The notes under the pieces: model-generated
The model's input: the letters and a program-made list of their open reading frames with translations, nothing else
Told to the model about the DNA's origin: nothing
Databases searched by the model: none
Assembly: GCA_947090635.1 (NCBI GenBank)
Contig: CAMUOM010000011.1
Span: forward strand, 1 to 21,761
Length of the DNA stretch: 21,761 nucleotides
Reading direction: 5' to 3'
DNA from: an uncultured Candidatus Saccharibacteria bacterium
GTDB lineage: Bacteria; Patescibacteriota; Saccharimonadia; Saccharimonadales; Saccharimonadaceae
Part shown: positions 15,169 through 21,729 of the stretch, one piece after another
How the letters are laid out: each line of letters starts with the position of its first letter
Numbering within the stretch: position 1 is the first letter of the stretch
Translations under genes and position numbers: made by a program

Positions 15169-16248
15169 ATGAATAGAGATAAATTAGACACCACATTACA
15201 GTCTAAACTAAACACTGAAACCATCCACCAAGCGCATCATCGTGCTCGCAAGGGTAAGACGCGGCGTCGGGATGTAGTCATGGCGGATAACCACATAGAT
15301 TTGTATGTTAACCATATCATAACAGTTTTGCAACTAGGGATTTATGAGCCGTCTAAATATCATCAGTTCATTGTCACCGACCCCAAAAAGCGCCTTGTGC
15401 TAGCGTTGCCGTATCAAGACCGAATAGCACACCAGATACTGATTGAGGAATTTATTAAGCCGTATTACTTACCGCGATTTATTGAAAATAGTTACGCTTG
15501 TATTCCAGAGCGGGGCACACACGCGGCGGCCGATAAGATTCAAAGTTATATGCGGATTATGCGACGTAACCAAGGCAAGTATTATATCTTAAAAATGGAC
15601 ATCTCGAAATATTTTAATAGTATCGACCGAGATGTCGTTTTTAAGATTTTACGGCATGATATTGTTGACCCTGATTTGTTAAACTTAATTAATACAATAA
15701 TCTTTAGTGATGCACAGCACACTGGCGTTCCGATTGGCAACTACACTTCGCAGTATTTTGCTAACATTTACCTCAATAAACTGGACCAATACTGTAAACA
15801 TAATCTCGGCGTGAAATATTACGTGCGTTACATGGATGATTTTATTATTCTCGCGCCCAATAAGCAGCAGGCCAAGCAGTGGTACGAGGCAATCCAGCGT
15901 TATGTGGAGGGCTATCTGCATCTTAAACTTAACCCGAAGAGTCGTTTTTATCCGTCTAGCCACGGGTTGGATTTTGTAGGGTATAAAATGACTGAAAATT
16001 ATCGTCATTTGCGGCAGCGTAGCAAAAATAAATTAAATAATATTATTTGGGATTATCAACATCACTACACAGCAGAAGACAAGTTTGCTGCTTCTATAGC
16101 CGCTTGGCTCGGCCATGCTAAACACGCCAATGCTAAAACCTACATTAGAAAGCGGCTTTGGCCATATCGCGATATACTGTTAAAACACTGGAAGTCGGCT
16201 GGCCCGCGCTCATTCTTTACTAAAAGGCCAAGTCTGACGGGAAGGTAA
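15169..16248 (+). CDS. DGR reverse transcriptase
   Basis: A 359-aa reverse transcriptase that would copy the template RNA with errors at adenines. Fingers/palm motifs in order: KRLVLALPYQDRIAHQIL (about 64-82), YACIPERGTHAA, LKMDISKYFNSID with the first catalytic Asp at residue 144, IGNYTSQ at 189-195, and YMDD at 221-224. The [LIV]GxxxSQ form in place of the QGxxxSP of group II intron and retron enzymes is the hallmark of DGR reverse transcriptases and is linked to their low fidelity at adenine. After the thumb (LKLNPKSRFYPSSHGLDFVGYK) the protein ends with a basic tail. There is no maturase or endonuclease domain, as expected. It follows avd by 16 bases. Base composition is visibly AT-richer than the flanking glycosyltransferase and holA. 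Confidence 0.96.
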   Translation: MNRDKLDTTLQSKLNTETIHQAHHRARKGKTRRRDVVMADNHIDLYVNHIITVLQLGIYEPSKYHQFIVTDPKKRLVLALPYQDRIAHQILIEEFIKPYYLPRFIENSYACIPERGTHAAADKIQSYMRIMRRNQGKYYILKMDISKYFNSIDRDVVFKILRHDIVDPDLLNLINTIIFSDAQHTGVPIGNYTSQYFANIYLNKLDQYCKHNLGVKYYVRYMDDFIILAPNKQQAKQWYEAIQRYVEGYLHLKLNPKSRFYPSSHGLDFVGYKMTENYRHLRQRSKNKLNNIIWDYQHHYTAEDKFAASIAAWLGHAKHANAKTYIRKRLWPYRDILLKHWKSAGPRSFFTKRPSLTGR

Positions 16249-16408
16249 AGACGGTAGGCGGACCAACTGCTTAACCCAGTGCGGCTGTTTAGGCCATGTT
16301 TATGCTACGTCTGGTAGCAAGTGCGGCTATCTAGACACAAAATCCAACTGTTCGCCCTCAGGTTTACTAAGTGGAGTCTACTGGCTTTGCCGTAGGCTGC
16401 ATTGTGTA
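16249..16408 (-). other. Non-coding region behind TR (candidate spacer of the template RNA)
   Basis: No gene is supported in these 160 bases. Read on the minus strand they lie directly 3' of TR, where studied DGR template RNAs carry the spacer segment that Avd and RT need for priming. Contents: an inverted repeat TGCTAC/GTAGCA (16303-16308 with 16314-16319), and a 9-bp direct repeat AGTGCGGCT at 16278-16286 and 16320-16328 on either side of it. No clear terminator for the RT is seen. Confidence 0.45.
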
Positions 16409-16533
16409 TTTGCGAGAAGACAAGAGCGCAACTCGGAACGCGTTGTTGTTGTTGGTGTTGCCATTGTTCGAGTTCAAGGCAAACACCCCAGCGTTCGAGC
16501 CATTGTCCGCGTTGTTGCCCCGATTGAACCAAA
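16409..16533 (-). repeat. DGR template repeat (TR)
   Basis: The 125-bp template for VR, read on the minus strand, opposite to target, avd and RT. In the reading frame of the target it contains nine AAC or AAT codons plus one GAC and one ACC at the positions that differ in VR. AAY codons are the standard DGR design, as changes at the two adenines never create a stop. TR holds 32 adenines by my count; 15 are changed in this VR copy, and none of the four in the terminal 34-bp identity block is changed. Confidence 0.97.
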
Positions 16534-16596
16534 TAAGTCTCTATGTAGACTAGGTTCTTCGTCCACTGAAATCGACTGCCGCGTGAACCGAAGTTC
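16409..16596 (-). ncRNA. Predicted template RNA (TR transcript)
   Basis: A promoter on the minus strand (-35 at 16626-16631, -10 at 16603-16608) would start a transcript near 16596 that passes through TR after a leader of about 63 nt. The 3' end is unknown and probably extends past 16409. A reading frame exists on this strand but lacks a good start and family features, so the transcript is treated as non-coding. Confidence 0.5.
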
Positions 16597-16602
16597 ATAT
16601 TT

Positions 16603-16631
16603 ATTATGTTACAGCTTAAATAATTTGGCAA
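16603..16631 (-). promoter_or_regulatory. Promoter of the template RNA
   Basis: On the minus strand TTGCCA (16626-16631), a 17-nt spacer and CATAAT (16603-16608), each 5 of 6 against consensus. It is divergent from the holA promoter; its -35 lies only a few bases from the holA -10, so the two probably interfere. Confidence 0.55.
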
Positions 16632-16636
16632 GATGT

Positions 16637-16642
16637 TATAAT
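16637..16642 (+). promoter_or_regulatory. holA -10 box (leaderless type)
   Basis: TATAAT at 16637-16642, seven nucleotides before the GTG at 16650, with no ribosome binding site. No good -35. Confidence 0.5.
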
Positions 16643-16649
16643 TAAAGTA

Positions 16650-17600
16650 GTGAAGGAATTTTATTACGGCGACGACGAGTATGCCATTACGCAGGCGGTG
16701 GCGCAGGCGACGCGAGAATTTATGGCGCAACACACGGGCGCGGTGGTGCGTCGGCTTGACGCTGGCGAGCTGACGGTGAGTGCACTACTTGAACGCTTAC
16801 TGGCGGTTAGCTTGCTTGACCCAGCGCAGCTTATCGTAGTGCGGGGTGTGCTCGCGAGTGCTGCTAACCTTGAGGTGCTGGCGGCTAATTTGCCCAAGGT
16901 ACCCGAGACTACGGGCGTGATATTGCTCGACTTGCCGAGTGACGCAAAAAACGTTCACAATTTAACGCGCACCAAGGTTTACCAAGCTCTCAGCGCAGTT
17001 TGCACGGTGAAAAAGTTTACTCTCGCGCGTGCCACGCCGGCGGTACTAGCTGACACTGTGCGTGACCTCTGTCAGACGCACCAAGTGAAGCTCGATAGTG
17101 CGGCGCAGACAGAGCTCATTCGGCGCCTTGGTGGGGCGGATAACCCGCGGACGGCGCTCGCTGAAGCCATCCAGCGGCTTAGCTACCTTGGCCGACCTCT
17201 GGCAGTAGCGGATGTGCGGCGCTACATTACGCCCGACCTCGCGGCCAACGCCTTTGGTGTGCTGGCGGCGGTTTTGCGGGGTGACACGGCAGCTGCGCAG
17301 ACTGATTTGCGCGAACTGGCGGCGGCAGGGGAGGACGCGATTCGGTTTATGGGGTTAGTGGCGATGCAGGTGCACGCGCTAGCGCTCGCGGCAAACGGGG
17401 CAGCGAGTTCACTCACCTCTTACCAGCAGCGTGATGCGAACAATATGTTGCGGTGCCTTGGCAAGACGGCAGCCGCGCAACAAGTAGCCGTGCGGCGGCT
17501 GGTAGCGCAATTGCTGGCGCTCGATTTAAAGCTCCGGCGCAGCGCAGTAACGGAAGCGTGGCCCGCGGTTGAGCTGGCGCTCCTTAGTTGGCATCAATAA
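16650..17600 (+). CDS. holA: DNA polymerase III delta subunit
   Basis: HolA is the clamp-loader subunit that opens the beta clamp. The 316-aa protein begins with EFYYGDDEYAITQAVAQ, the usual start of the family (a nucleotide-binding-like fold without a working P loop), continues with ELTVSALLERLLAVSLLDPAQLIVVRG and VILLDLPSD, and has the helical C-terminal collar domain (DLAANAFGVLAAVLRGDTAAAQTDL). Length is near the usual 330 aa. The GTG start is preferred because TATAAT lies seven bases before it and the first residues are family-conserved. The high GC and Ala/Leu-rich composition contrast sharply with the AT-rich DGR genes just before it. Confidence 0.9.
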   Translation: MKEFYYGDDEYAITQAVAQATREFMAQHTGAVVRRLDAGELTVSALLERLLAVSLLDPAQLIVVRGVLASAANLEVLAANLPKVPETTGVILLDLPSDAKNVHNLTRTKVYQALSAVCTVKKFTLARATPAVLADTVRDLCQTHQVKLDSAAQTELIRRLGGADNPRTALAEAIQRLSYLGRPLAVADVRRYITPDLAANAFGVLAAVLRGDTAAAQTDLRELAAAGEDAIRFMGLVAMQVHALALAANGAASSLTSYQQRDANNMLRCLGKTAAAQQVAVRRLVAQLLALDLKLRRSAVTEAWPAVELALLSWHQ

Positions 17601-17621
17601 AACCACCCTTCAAGGGTGGTT
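17601..17621 (+). terminator. Bidirectional terminator between holA and rpsT
   Basis: AACCACCC and GGGTGGTT (8-10 bp stem) around a TTCAA loop, between the convergent stop codons. T-rich sequence follows on the plus strand (TTTAACTTTTG) and on the minus strand (TTTTATTG). Confidence 0.8.
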
Positions 17622-17641
17622 TAACTTTTGGCTATTAAAAA

Positions 17642-17905
17642 TTATTTAACAGCGACGATTTTGACGTCATGCTCTTTTGCGAACGCGGCGAGATGCTTGA
17701 CGCGGCGGGCAGCAGCTTGCTTACTTAGGACATGCTTTTTAGCTGCGGTGTCAACTGCGCTCTGAGCGGCGCGTAGCGTATCGAAGGTTGGGTCGGCCTC
17801 AAATGCCTTGACGGCGGCGCGCATGGCACGCTTGGTGCGTAGGTTTTGCGCGTAGCGGCGGCGGTCCTGCTTCATTTGCTTAATAGCTGACTTAATTAAT
17901 GGCAT
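17642..17905 (-). CDS. rpsT: Small ribosomal subunit protein S20 (bS20)
   Basis: An 87-aa basic helical protein beginning MPLIKSAIKQMKQDRRR, the typical S20 N-terminus, which binds 16S rRNA early in assembly. The start at 17905 is chosen over an upstream in-frame ATG at 17944 because an AAGGAG ribosome binding site lies five bases before it and the family starts there. The C-terminal helix (KQAAARRVKHLAAFA) fits. It is a single-gene unit, convergent with holA. Confidence 0.93.
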   Translation of the reverse strand: MPLIKSAIKQMKQDRRRYAQNLRTKRAMRAAVKAFEADPTFDTLRAAQSAVDTAAKKHVLSKQAAARRVKHLAAFAKEHDVKIVAVK

Positions 17906-17958
17906 AATACTCCTTACTGTGCGATCCGAAGACCTCTTGCACACTTAATAACTCTCAC

Positions 17959-17987
17959 ATTTTACCAGATAACTCTTGTTTGGTCAA
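17959..17987 (-). promoter_or_regulatory. rpsT promoter
   Basis: On the minus strand TTGACC (17982-17987), a 17-nt spacer and TAAAAT (17959-17964) with an extended TG-G. Confidence 0.65.
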
Positions 17988-17990
17988 ATA

Positions 17991-18019
17991 TTGACGGCAG
18001 GGCAATATTTTGGTATAAT
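17991..18019 (+). promoter_or_regulatory. rpsF operon promoter
   Basis: TTGACG (17991-17996), a 17-nt spacer and TATAAT (18014-18019) with an extended TG-G. It is nearly consensus, as expected for a ribosomal operon. Its -35 is only three bases from the -35 of the divergent rpsT promoter. Confidence 0.7.
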
Positions 18020-18039
18020 TATCTTCGGTAAGTTAACCT

Positions 18040-18071
18040 GCTACCCCTGTCGACATGTCAGAGGTGGCTTT
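18040..18071 (+). promoter_or_regulatory. Leader hairpin before rpsF
   Basis: GCTACCCCTG pairs with CAGAGGTGGC with one C-A mismatch, over the loop TCGACATGT, in the 60-nt leader. The S6-S18 complex controls its own operon through a leader hairpin in many bacteria, so this is a candidate site; I could not match the known bulge motif with certainty. Confidence 0.35.
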
Positions 18072-18088
18072 AATCCAAAGGAGGACAT

Positions 18089-18460
18089 GTGTCAAACGAA
18101 GCGCTTAAACGCTACGAACTAGTAGTCTTGTTTAAGGCTGAACTCGAGTCTAAGCTCGACCCAAGCCTCAAGACTGTTGCTGACTTGATTGCTGCAAACG
18201 GCGGCAAGATTGTCAAAGAAGAAATGTGGGGCCGCAAGGAACTCGCCTACAAGATTAACGGTGAGACCCACGCGGTGTATCGCGTCTACGAGCTAGATCT
18301 CCCAGCCGCTGCGCCAGCTAAGATTGAGAGCGTGCTCAATATTAACGGCGACGTCATCCGTCATCTCTTGGCCAAGATTGACGCCAAGGCAGAGGCCGGC
18401 CTTGCTGAAGAGAAGGCAAAGCGTGCTGCTCGTGCTAGCGACGCCGAAAAAGAAGACTAA
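18089..18460 (+). CDS. rpsF: Small ribosomal subunit protein S6 (bS6)
   Basis: S6 binds S18 and 16S rRNA on the platform. The 123-aa protein starts at a GTG behind a strong AAAGGAGG, with ALKRYELVVLFKAEL, then GGKIVKEEMWGRKELAYKING and YRVYELDLPA, all typical. The C-terminal 25 residues are a charged Lys/Glu/Ala tail beyond the core. It is the first gene of the rpsF-ssb-rpsR operon, an order conserved across bacteria. Confidence 0.96.
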   Translation: MSNEALKRYELVVLFKAELESKLDPSLKTVADLIAANGGKIVKEEMWGRKELAYKINGETHAVYRVYELDLPAAAPAKIESVLNINGDVIRHLLAKIDAKAEAGLAEEKAKRAARASDAEKED

Positions 18461-18491
18461 TTATCATTAATCAAGAAGGGTAAAGGGGAAT

Positions 18492-18923
18492 ATGTCAATT
18501 TGCAAGGTATCAGTTTTAGGTAATCTAACTGCTGACCCAGAGCAGCGCACCACGCCAAATGGTAACCAAGTCGCGAAGTTTTCGCTCGCCGTGAACTCAT
18601 TTAACGGTGGCAACAAAACCGCAATGTTTCTTAACTGTAGCATGTGGGGCAAGCGTGGCGAGGTAATTACCAAGAACATGAAGAAGGGGCAACCACTGTT
18701 TGTCTCCGGTACGCTCAGTCAAAGTTCGTTTACTGGTCGCGACAGCCAGACACACCAAAGCCTAGACGTCAATGTTGACGACTTTAGCTTTGTGGGTGGC
18801 GGCCGCGGCAATGCCGGTGATGCATCTGATACCAGCTTTAGCACCTCTGAAGGTGTCGATGCGCCAGCGCCAGTTAGTGCCAGTGATGCTAGTGCAATTG
18901 AGCTAAAAGACATCCCATTTTAA
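18492..18923 (+). CDS. ssb: Single-stranded DNA-binding protein
   Basis: SSB coats single-stranded DNA and recruits repair and replication proteins. In 143 aa the OB fold covers about residues 1-102 (SICKVSVLGNLTADPEQR, KFSLAVNSF, FVSGTLSQSSF). A flexible Gly/Ser/Asp/Ala tail follows and ends in DIPF, the acidic tip that binds partner proteins. It lies between rpsF and rpsR, 31 and 15 bases away, in the common arrangement. Confidence 0.96.
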   Translation: MSICKVSVLGNLTADPEQRTTPNGNQVAKFSLAVNSFNGGNKTAMFLNCSMWGKRGEVITKNMKKGQPLFVSGTLSQSSFTGRDSQTHQSLDVNVDDFSFVGGGRGNAGDASDTSFSTSEGVDAPAPVSASDASAIELKDIPF

Positions 18924-18938
18924 TCACGAAGGAGAATT

Positions 18939-19133
18939 ATGAAGAAATTTAAGAAGCAGTCACCAAAGTATTTTGACTACAAAGACGCTGATTCATTGAA
19001 GCGTTACACTGACAGCTACGGTCAGATTGAACCACGTAGCAAGACGGGGCTCAGCGCCCGTAGCCAACGCGCTCTAGCGGTTGCCGTCAAGCGTGCCCGC
19101 CACATTGCGCTACTACCATTTGTTGCTAACTAA
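18939..19133 (+). CDS. rpsR: Small ribosomal subunit protein S18 (bS18)
   Basis: A 64-aa S18 with FDYKDADSLKRYTDSYGQIEP and the SARSQRALAVAVKRARHIALLPF core. It is shorter at the N-terminus than E. coli S18 (75 aa) and has no cysteine zinc motif. The GGAGAA ribosome binding site is clear. Last gene of the rpsF operon. Confidence 0.96.
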   Translation: MKKFKKQSPKYFDYKDADSLKRYTDSYGQIEPRSKTGLSARSQRALAVAVKRARHIALLPFVAN

Positions 19134-19180
19134 TTTATCAAGCAGAGGCGGAAGTTTTCGCCCCTGTGGAAAGGGGAAAG

Positions 19181-19744
19181 ATGTATAGTCCAACCGACCT
19201 AAAGAAGGGCCGTCTCATTAATATTAATGGCGAGCCATATCGCGTCACCGATTACAATCAGAAGGTAATGGGTCGTGGTGGCTCAATTGTCACCGTCAAA
19301 ATCAAGGGGTTAATCAGCGGTAATGCTCTCACTAAGACCTACAAGGGCCAAGAGAAGATTGAGGCCGCTACGGTTTCAACCCAGCCGGCGCAATATCTTT
19401 ACAGTGATAACACTACGGTGTATTTCATGAACCCAGATACTTACGACCAGTTTGAATTGCCACTTGAAGACGCTGACGATGTGCCAAAGTACATGCGCGA
19501 GGGTGCCGAAGTTCAGTTGCAGTTCTTCGACGACCGCGTGATTGCCGTGGAGCTCCCAACTACTGTGCCACTCAAGGTAATTGAGGCGGCTGATGTGGTT
19601 AAGGGTGATACCACGAGTAGCGTTCAGAAGGACGCCAAAGTGGAGACCGGTATTGTGGTCAAGACGCCTGCGTTTATTAAGGTAGGCGACACCATTAAAG
19701 TCGATACGCGCGACGGCCATTATGTCGAGCGTGTAAAGGAATAG
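19181..19744 (+). CDS. efp: Elongation factor P
   Basis: EF-P rescues ribosomes stalled at proline runs. The 187-aa length is exact for the family: an N-terminal KOW-like domain (MYSPTDLKKGRLININGEPY), then two OB domains ending in GDTIKVDTRDGHYVERV. The start at 19181 is chosen over the GTG at 19166 because the family begins at MYSPTDL and an AAGGGGAA site lies just before it. The tip of the loop that reaches the peptidyl-transferase centre reads MGRGGS, with Arg32 where E. coli has the modified Lys34. The CCCC at 19161-19164 can pair with the GGGG of the ribosome binding site, and a hairpin GGCGGA/TTCGCC (19147-19162) precedes it, so translation may be tuned by leader structure (inferred). 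Confidence 0.95.
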   Translation: MYSPTDLKKGRLININGEPYRVTDYNQKVMGRGGSIVTVKIKGLISGNALTKTYKGQEKIEAATVSTQPAQYLYSDNTTVYFMNPDTYDQFELPLEDADDVPKYMREGAEVQLQFFDDRVIAVELPTTVPLKVIEAADVVKGDTTSSVQKDAKVETGIVVKTPAFIKVGDTIKVDTRDGHYVERVKE

Positions 19745-19745
19745 T

Positions 19746-20492
19746 ATGCCAGTAGCGACTCAACCGAACCGTGGTCGCCGCCTTGACCAAGCTGTGTTCC
19801 AGCTTGGCTTGGTAGCGTCACGGTCGCAGGCCGAGTCGTATATTCGTTTAGGCAAAGTTACCGTGGCGGGGCGCGTGGTCACCAAGCCCGGCTTTTTTGT
19901 TAAGGACCTTGCTGCCGTGCAGCTTCATCAGGACGAGCAGTTTGTGTCGCGCGCTGGACTGAAGTTAAAGTCGGTCGCCGAGCAGCTGGGGTTGAATTTT
20001 CAGGGTAAAGTGGTGCTGGATGTTGGGTCGAGTACGGGTGGCTTTACTGATTACGCTCTTAGCCGTGGTGCTACGAAGTCAATTTGCGTGGATGTGGGCA
20101 CCGACCAACTTCACCCGAAGTTGCGCCAAGATGCGCGGGTTGAGTTGCACGAGAAGACCGACATTCGCGATTTTACCACCCCGCAAGCGATTGATATTAT
20201 TGTGATTGACGTTTCGTTTATTTCGCTCCGTGAGATTCTACCCCATATTGCGCGGCAGCTGGCTGGTCCGCAGACGTTGATTGCCGCCATGGTGAAGCCA
20301 CAATTTGAGGTGGGTGAGCGACTGAAGTCGCATGGCGTCATTAAGAATAACGCCGAGCGGCGACAAATTTTACACGATTTTGAACAGTGGTCGAAGGCTT
20401 ATTTTGTCATTAAGGCCAAAGCCGACAGCGCCGTGAAGGGCGCGCACGGCAACCAAGAACGGTTTTATCTGCTACAAAAGACCGCTCACTAG
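19746..20492 (+). CDS. tlyA: TlyA-family rRNA methyltransferase
   Basis: TlyA proteins are SAM-dependent 2'-O-methyltransferases of rRNA, often annotated as hemolysins. In 248 aa: an N-terminal S4 RNA-binding domain (about 11-70, RRLDQAVFQLGLVASRSQAESYIRLG), then a Rossmann FtsJ-like domain with SRAGLKL (catalytic Lys), VLDVGSSTGGFTDYAL (SAM-binding), IIVIDVSFISL (catalytic Asp) and MVKPQFEVG (catalytic Lys). The start codon is one base after the efp stop, so the two are probably co-translated. The rRNA site in this organism cannot be told from sequence. Confidence 0.92.
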   Translation: MPVATQPNRGRRLDQAVFQLGLVASRSQAESYIRLGKVTVAGRVVTKPGFFVKDLAAVQLHQDEQFVSRAGLKLKSVAEQLGLNFQGKVVLDVGSSTGGFTDYALSRGATKSICVDVGTDQLHPKLRQDARVELHEKTDIRDFTTPQAIDIIVIDVSFISLREILPHIARQLAGPQTLIAAMVKPQFEVGERLKSHGVIKNNAERRQILHDFEQWSKAYFVIKAKADSAVKGAHGNQERFYLLQKTAH

Positions 20493-20502
20493 CGAAAATA
20501 TT

Positions 20503-20526
20503 AAGCGCCCATGATGGGCGCTTTTA
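20503..20526 (+). terminator. Bidirectional terminator between tlyA and ychF
   Basis: AAGCGCCCA and TGGGCGCTT form a 9-bp stem around TGA, with TTTT on the plus side. It lies between convergent genes. Confidence 0.85.
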
Positions 20527-20542
20527 AGTAGTCTTTAGCTAG

Positions 20543-21664
20543 TTATTTTGAGACGTTGAACCGGAACTCAACGATGTCGTCGGGCTGCATGACATAGGTT
20601 TTGCCTTCAGTGCGCAATTTACCGGCGGCGCGGGCGTTAGCTTCGGAACCGGCAGCCACGAGGTCAGGGTACGAGACGATTTGCGCTGCAATGAAACCCT
20701 TTTCGAAGTCGGTGTGAATCACGCCGGCAGCTTGTGGTGCGGTCCAACCTTGGTGGATGGTCCAAGCGTGGACCTCCTTTGGGCCGGCAGTGAGGTAAGA
20801 CTGCAAGCCGAGCGTGCGGTAGGCGGCGCGAATTAGCTGATTGAGTCCCGAGTCGCTGACGCCGTAGTCGCTCAGTAGTTCCTTTGCCTCCTCTGGGCTG
20901 AGCGAGCGGATCTCACTTTCTAGTTCGGCTGAGACAAAGACGGCTTGGATATCAGAGGTAGCAACGCCAGTGGCGGCGGCCGCGGCGGCAATCAATTTGG
21001 CTTGTGCGGCGTTGTCGGTCAAGGTAGCTTCGTCGACGTTAAACAGGTAAATCACTGGTAGTGCTGAGAGTAAGTTGAGCCCGTCGAGCTGGGCGGCGAG
21101 GTCTTCGGCTGGGGTTTGTTTGAACTCCGCTGGTGTCTTGCCCTGCATTAGTTGGTTGTAGACCGACTCAAGGAAGGCGACTTTGGCCTTGAGCTTCGGG
21201 TTGGCTTTGGCTTCCTTTTGCAACTTCGGCAAGTGCTTTTCAATGGTTGCACCGTCCGCGAGGGCAAGCTCGGTGTTGATAACCTCAATGTCGCTTTGTG
21301 GGTCAACGGTGGTCGTGCCGTCGGCGCGCTGAATGCCGTCGTTATGGAAGGCGCGCACTACGTGACAGATGGCGTCACATTCACGGATGTTGGCGAGAAA
21401 CTTGTTGCCCAGGCCTTCGCCCTTACTTGCGCCCGCCACTAGGCCAGCCACGTCGACAAACTCTACCGTCGCGGGGACGATTTTGCTTGCGCCGTAAATT
21501 TCACATAATTTAGTTAGTCGCGGGTCGGGCACGGGTACGATACCAGTGTTGGGCTCGATGGTAGCAAAGGGGTAATTTGCCGCCAGCACCTCAGAATTAG
21601 TGAGGGCGTTAAAGAGGGTAGACTTGCCAACGTTTGGCAGCCCCACAATCGCAATTTTTAACAT
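20543..21664 (-). CDS. ychF: Redox-regulated ATPase YchF (Obg family)
   Basis: YchF/OLA1 is a ribosome-associated nucleotide hydrolase of the Obg family. In 373 aa: G1 GLPNVGKST (8-16), the switch regions NYPFATIEPN and DVAGLVAGASKGEGLGNKFL, a coiled-coil insertion (about 135-185), and a C-terminal TGS domain (about 285-368, VHAWTIHQGWTAPQAAGVIHTDFEKGF). The G4 position reads NVDE rather than NKxD, in line with the family's preference for ATP over GTP. Length is normal (363-373 aa). Transcription starts almost at the ATG. Confidence 0.96.
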   Translation of the reverse strand: MLKIAIVGLPNVGKSTLFNALTNSEVLAANYPFATIEPNTGIVPVPDPRLTKLCEIYGASKIVPATVEFVDVAGLVAGASKGEGLGNKFLANIRECDAICHVVRAFHNDGIQRADGTTTVDPQSDIEVINTELALADGATIEKHLPKLQKEAKANPKLKAKVAFLESVYNQLMQGKTPAEFKQTPAEDLAAQLDGLNLLSALPVIYLFNVDEATLTDNAAQAKLIAAAAAATGVATSDIQAVFVSAELESEIRSLSPEEAKELLSDYGVSDSGLNQLIRAAYRTLGLQSYLTAGPKEVHAWTIHQGWTAPQAAGVIHTDFEKGFIAAQIVSYPDLVAAGSEANARAAGKLRTEGKTYVMQPDDIVEFRFNVSK

Positions 21665-21670
21665 AATATT

Positions 21671-21679
21671 ATTTTAACA
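21671..21679 (-). promoter_or_regulatory. ychF promoter -10 (leaderless type)
   Basis: On the minus strand TG-T-TAAAAT (hexamer 21671-21676), six nucleotides before the ATG at 21664, no ribosome binding site. Confidence 0.5.
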
Positions 21680-21693
21680 TGTTTTATAATTTA

Positions 21694-21723
21694 TTGCGTT
21701 TTTGATTACGTTTATGTTATAAT
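21694..21723 (+). promoter_or_regulatory. Promoter of the gene at the window end (leaderless type)
   Basis: TTGCGT (21694-21699), an 18-nt spacer and TATAAT (21718-21723), six nucleotides before an ATG. Element and spacing match the promoter at 646-675 exactly. Confidence 0.6.
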
Positions 21724-21729
21724 TACGGT

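Noticed and set aside
15169..16248. Retron or group II intron reverse transcriptase
   Set aside because: No maturase or endonuclease domain, no msr/msd-like or intron RNA structure, and the IGNYTSQ motif plus VR/TR pair identify a DGR.
16305..16733. 142-codon minus-strand reading frame across TR
   Set aside because: It overlaps holA, has no ribosome binding site or family features, and its middle is TR read in a frame different from that of the target. The region is better explained as template RNA.
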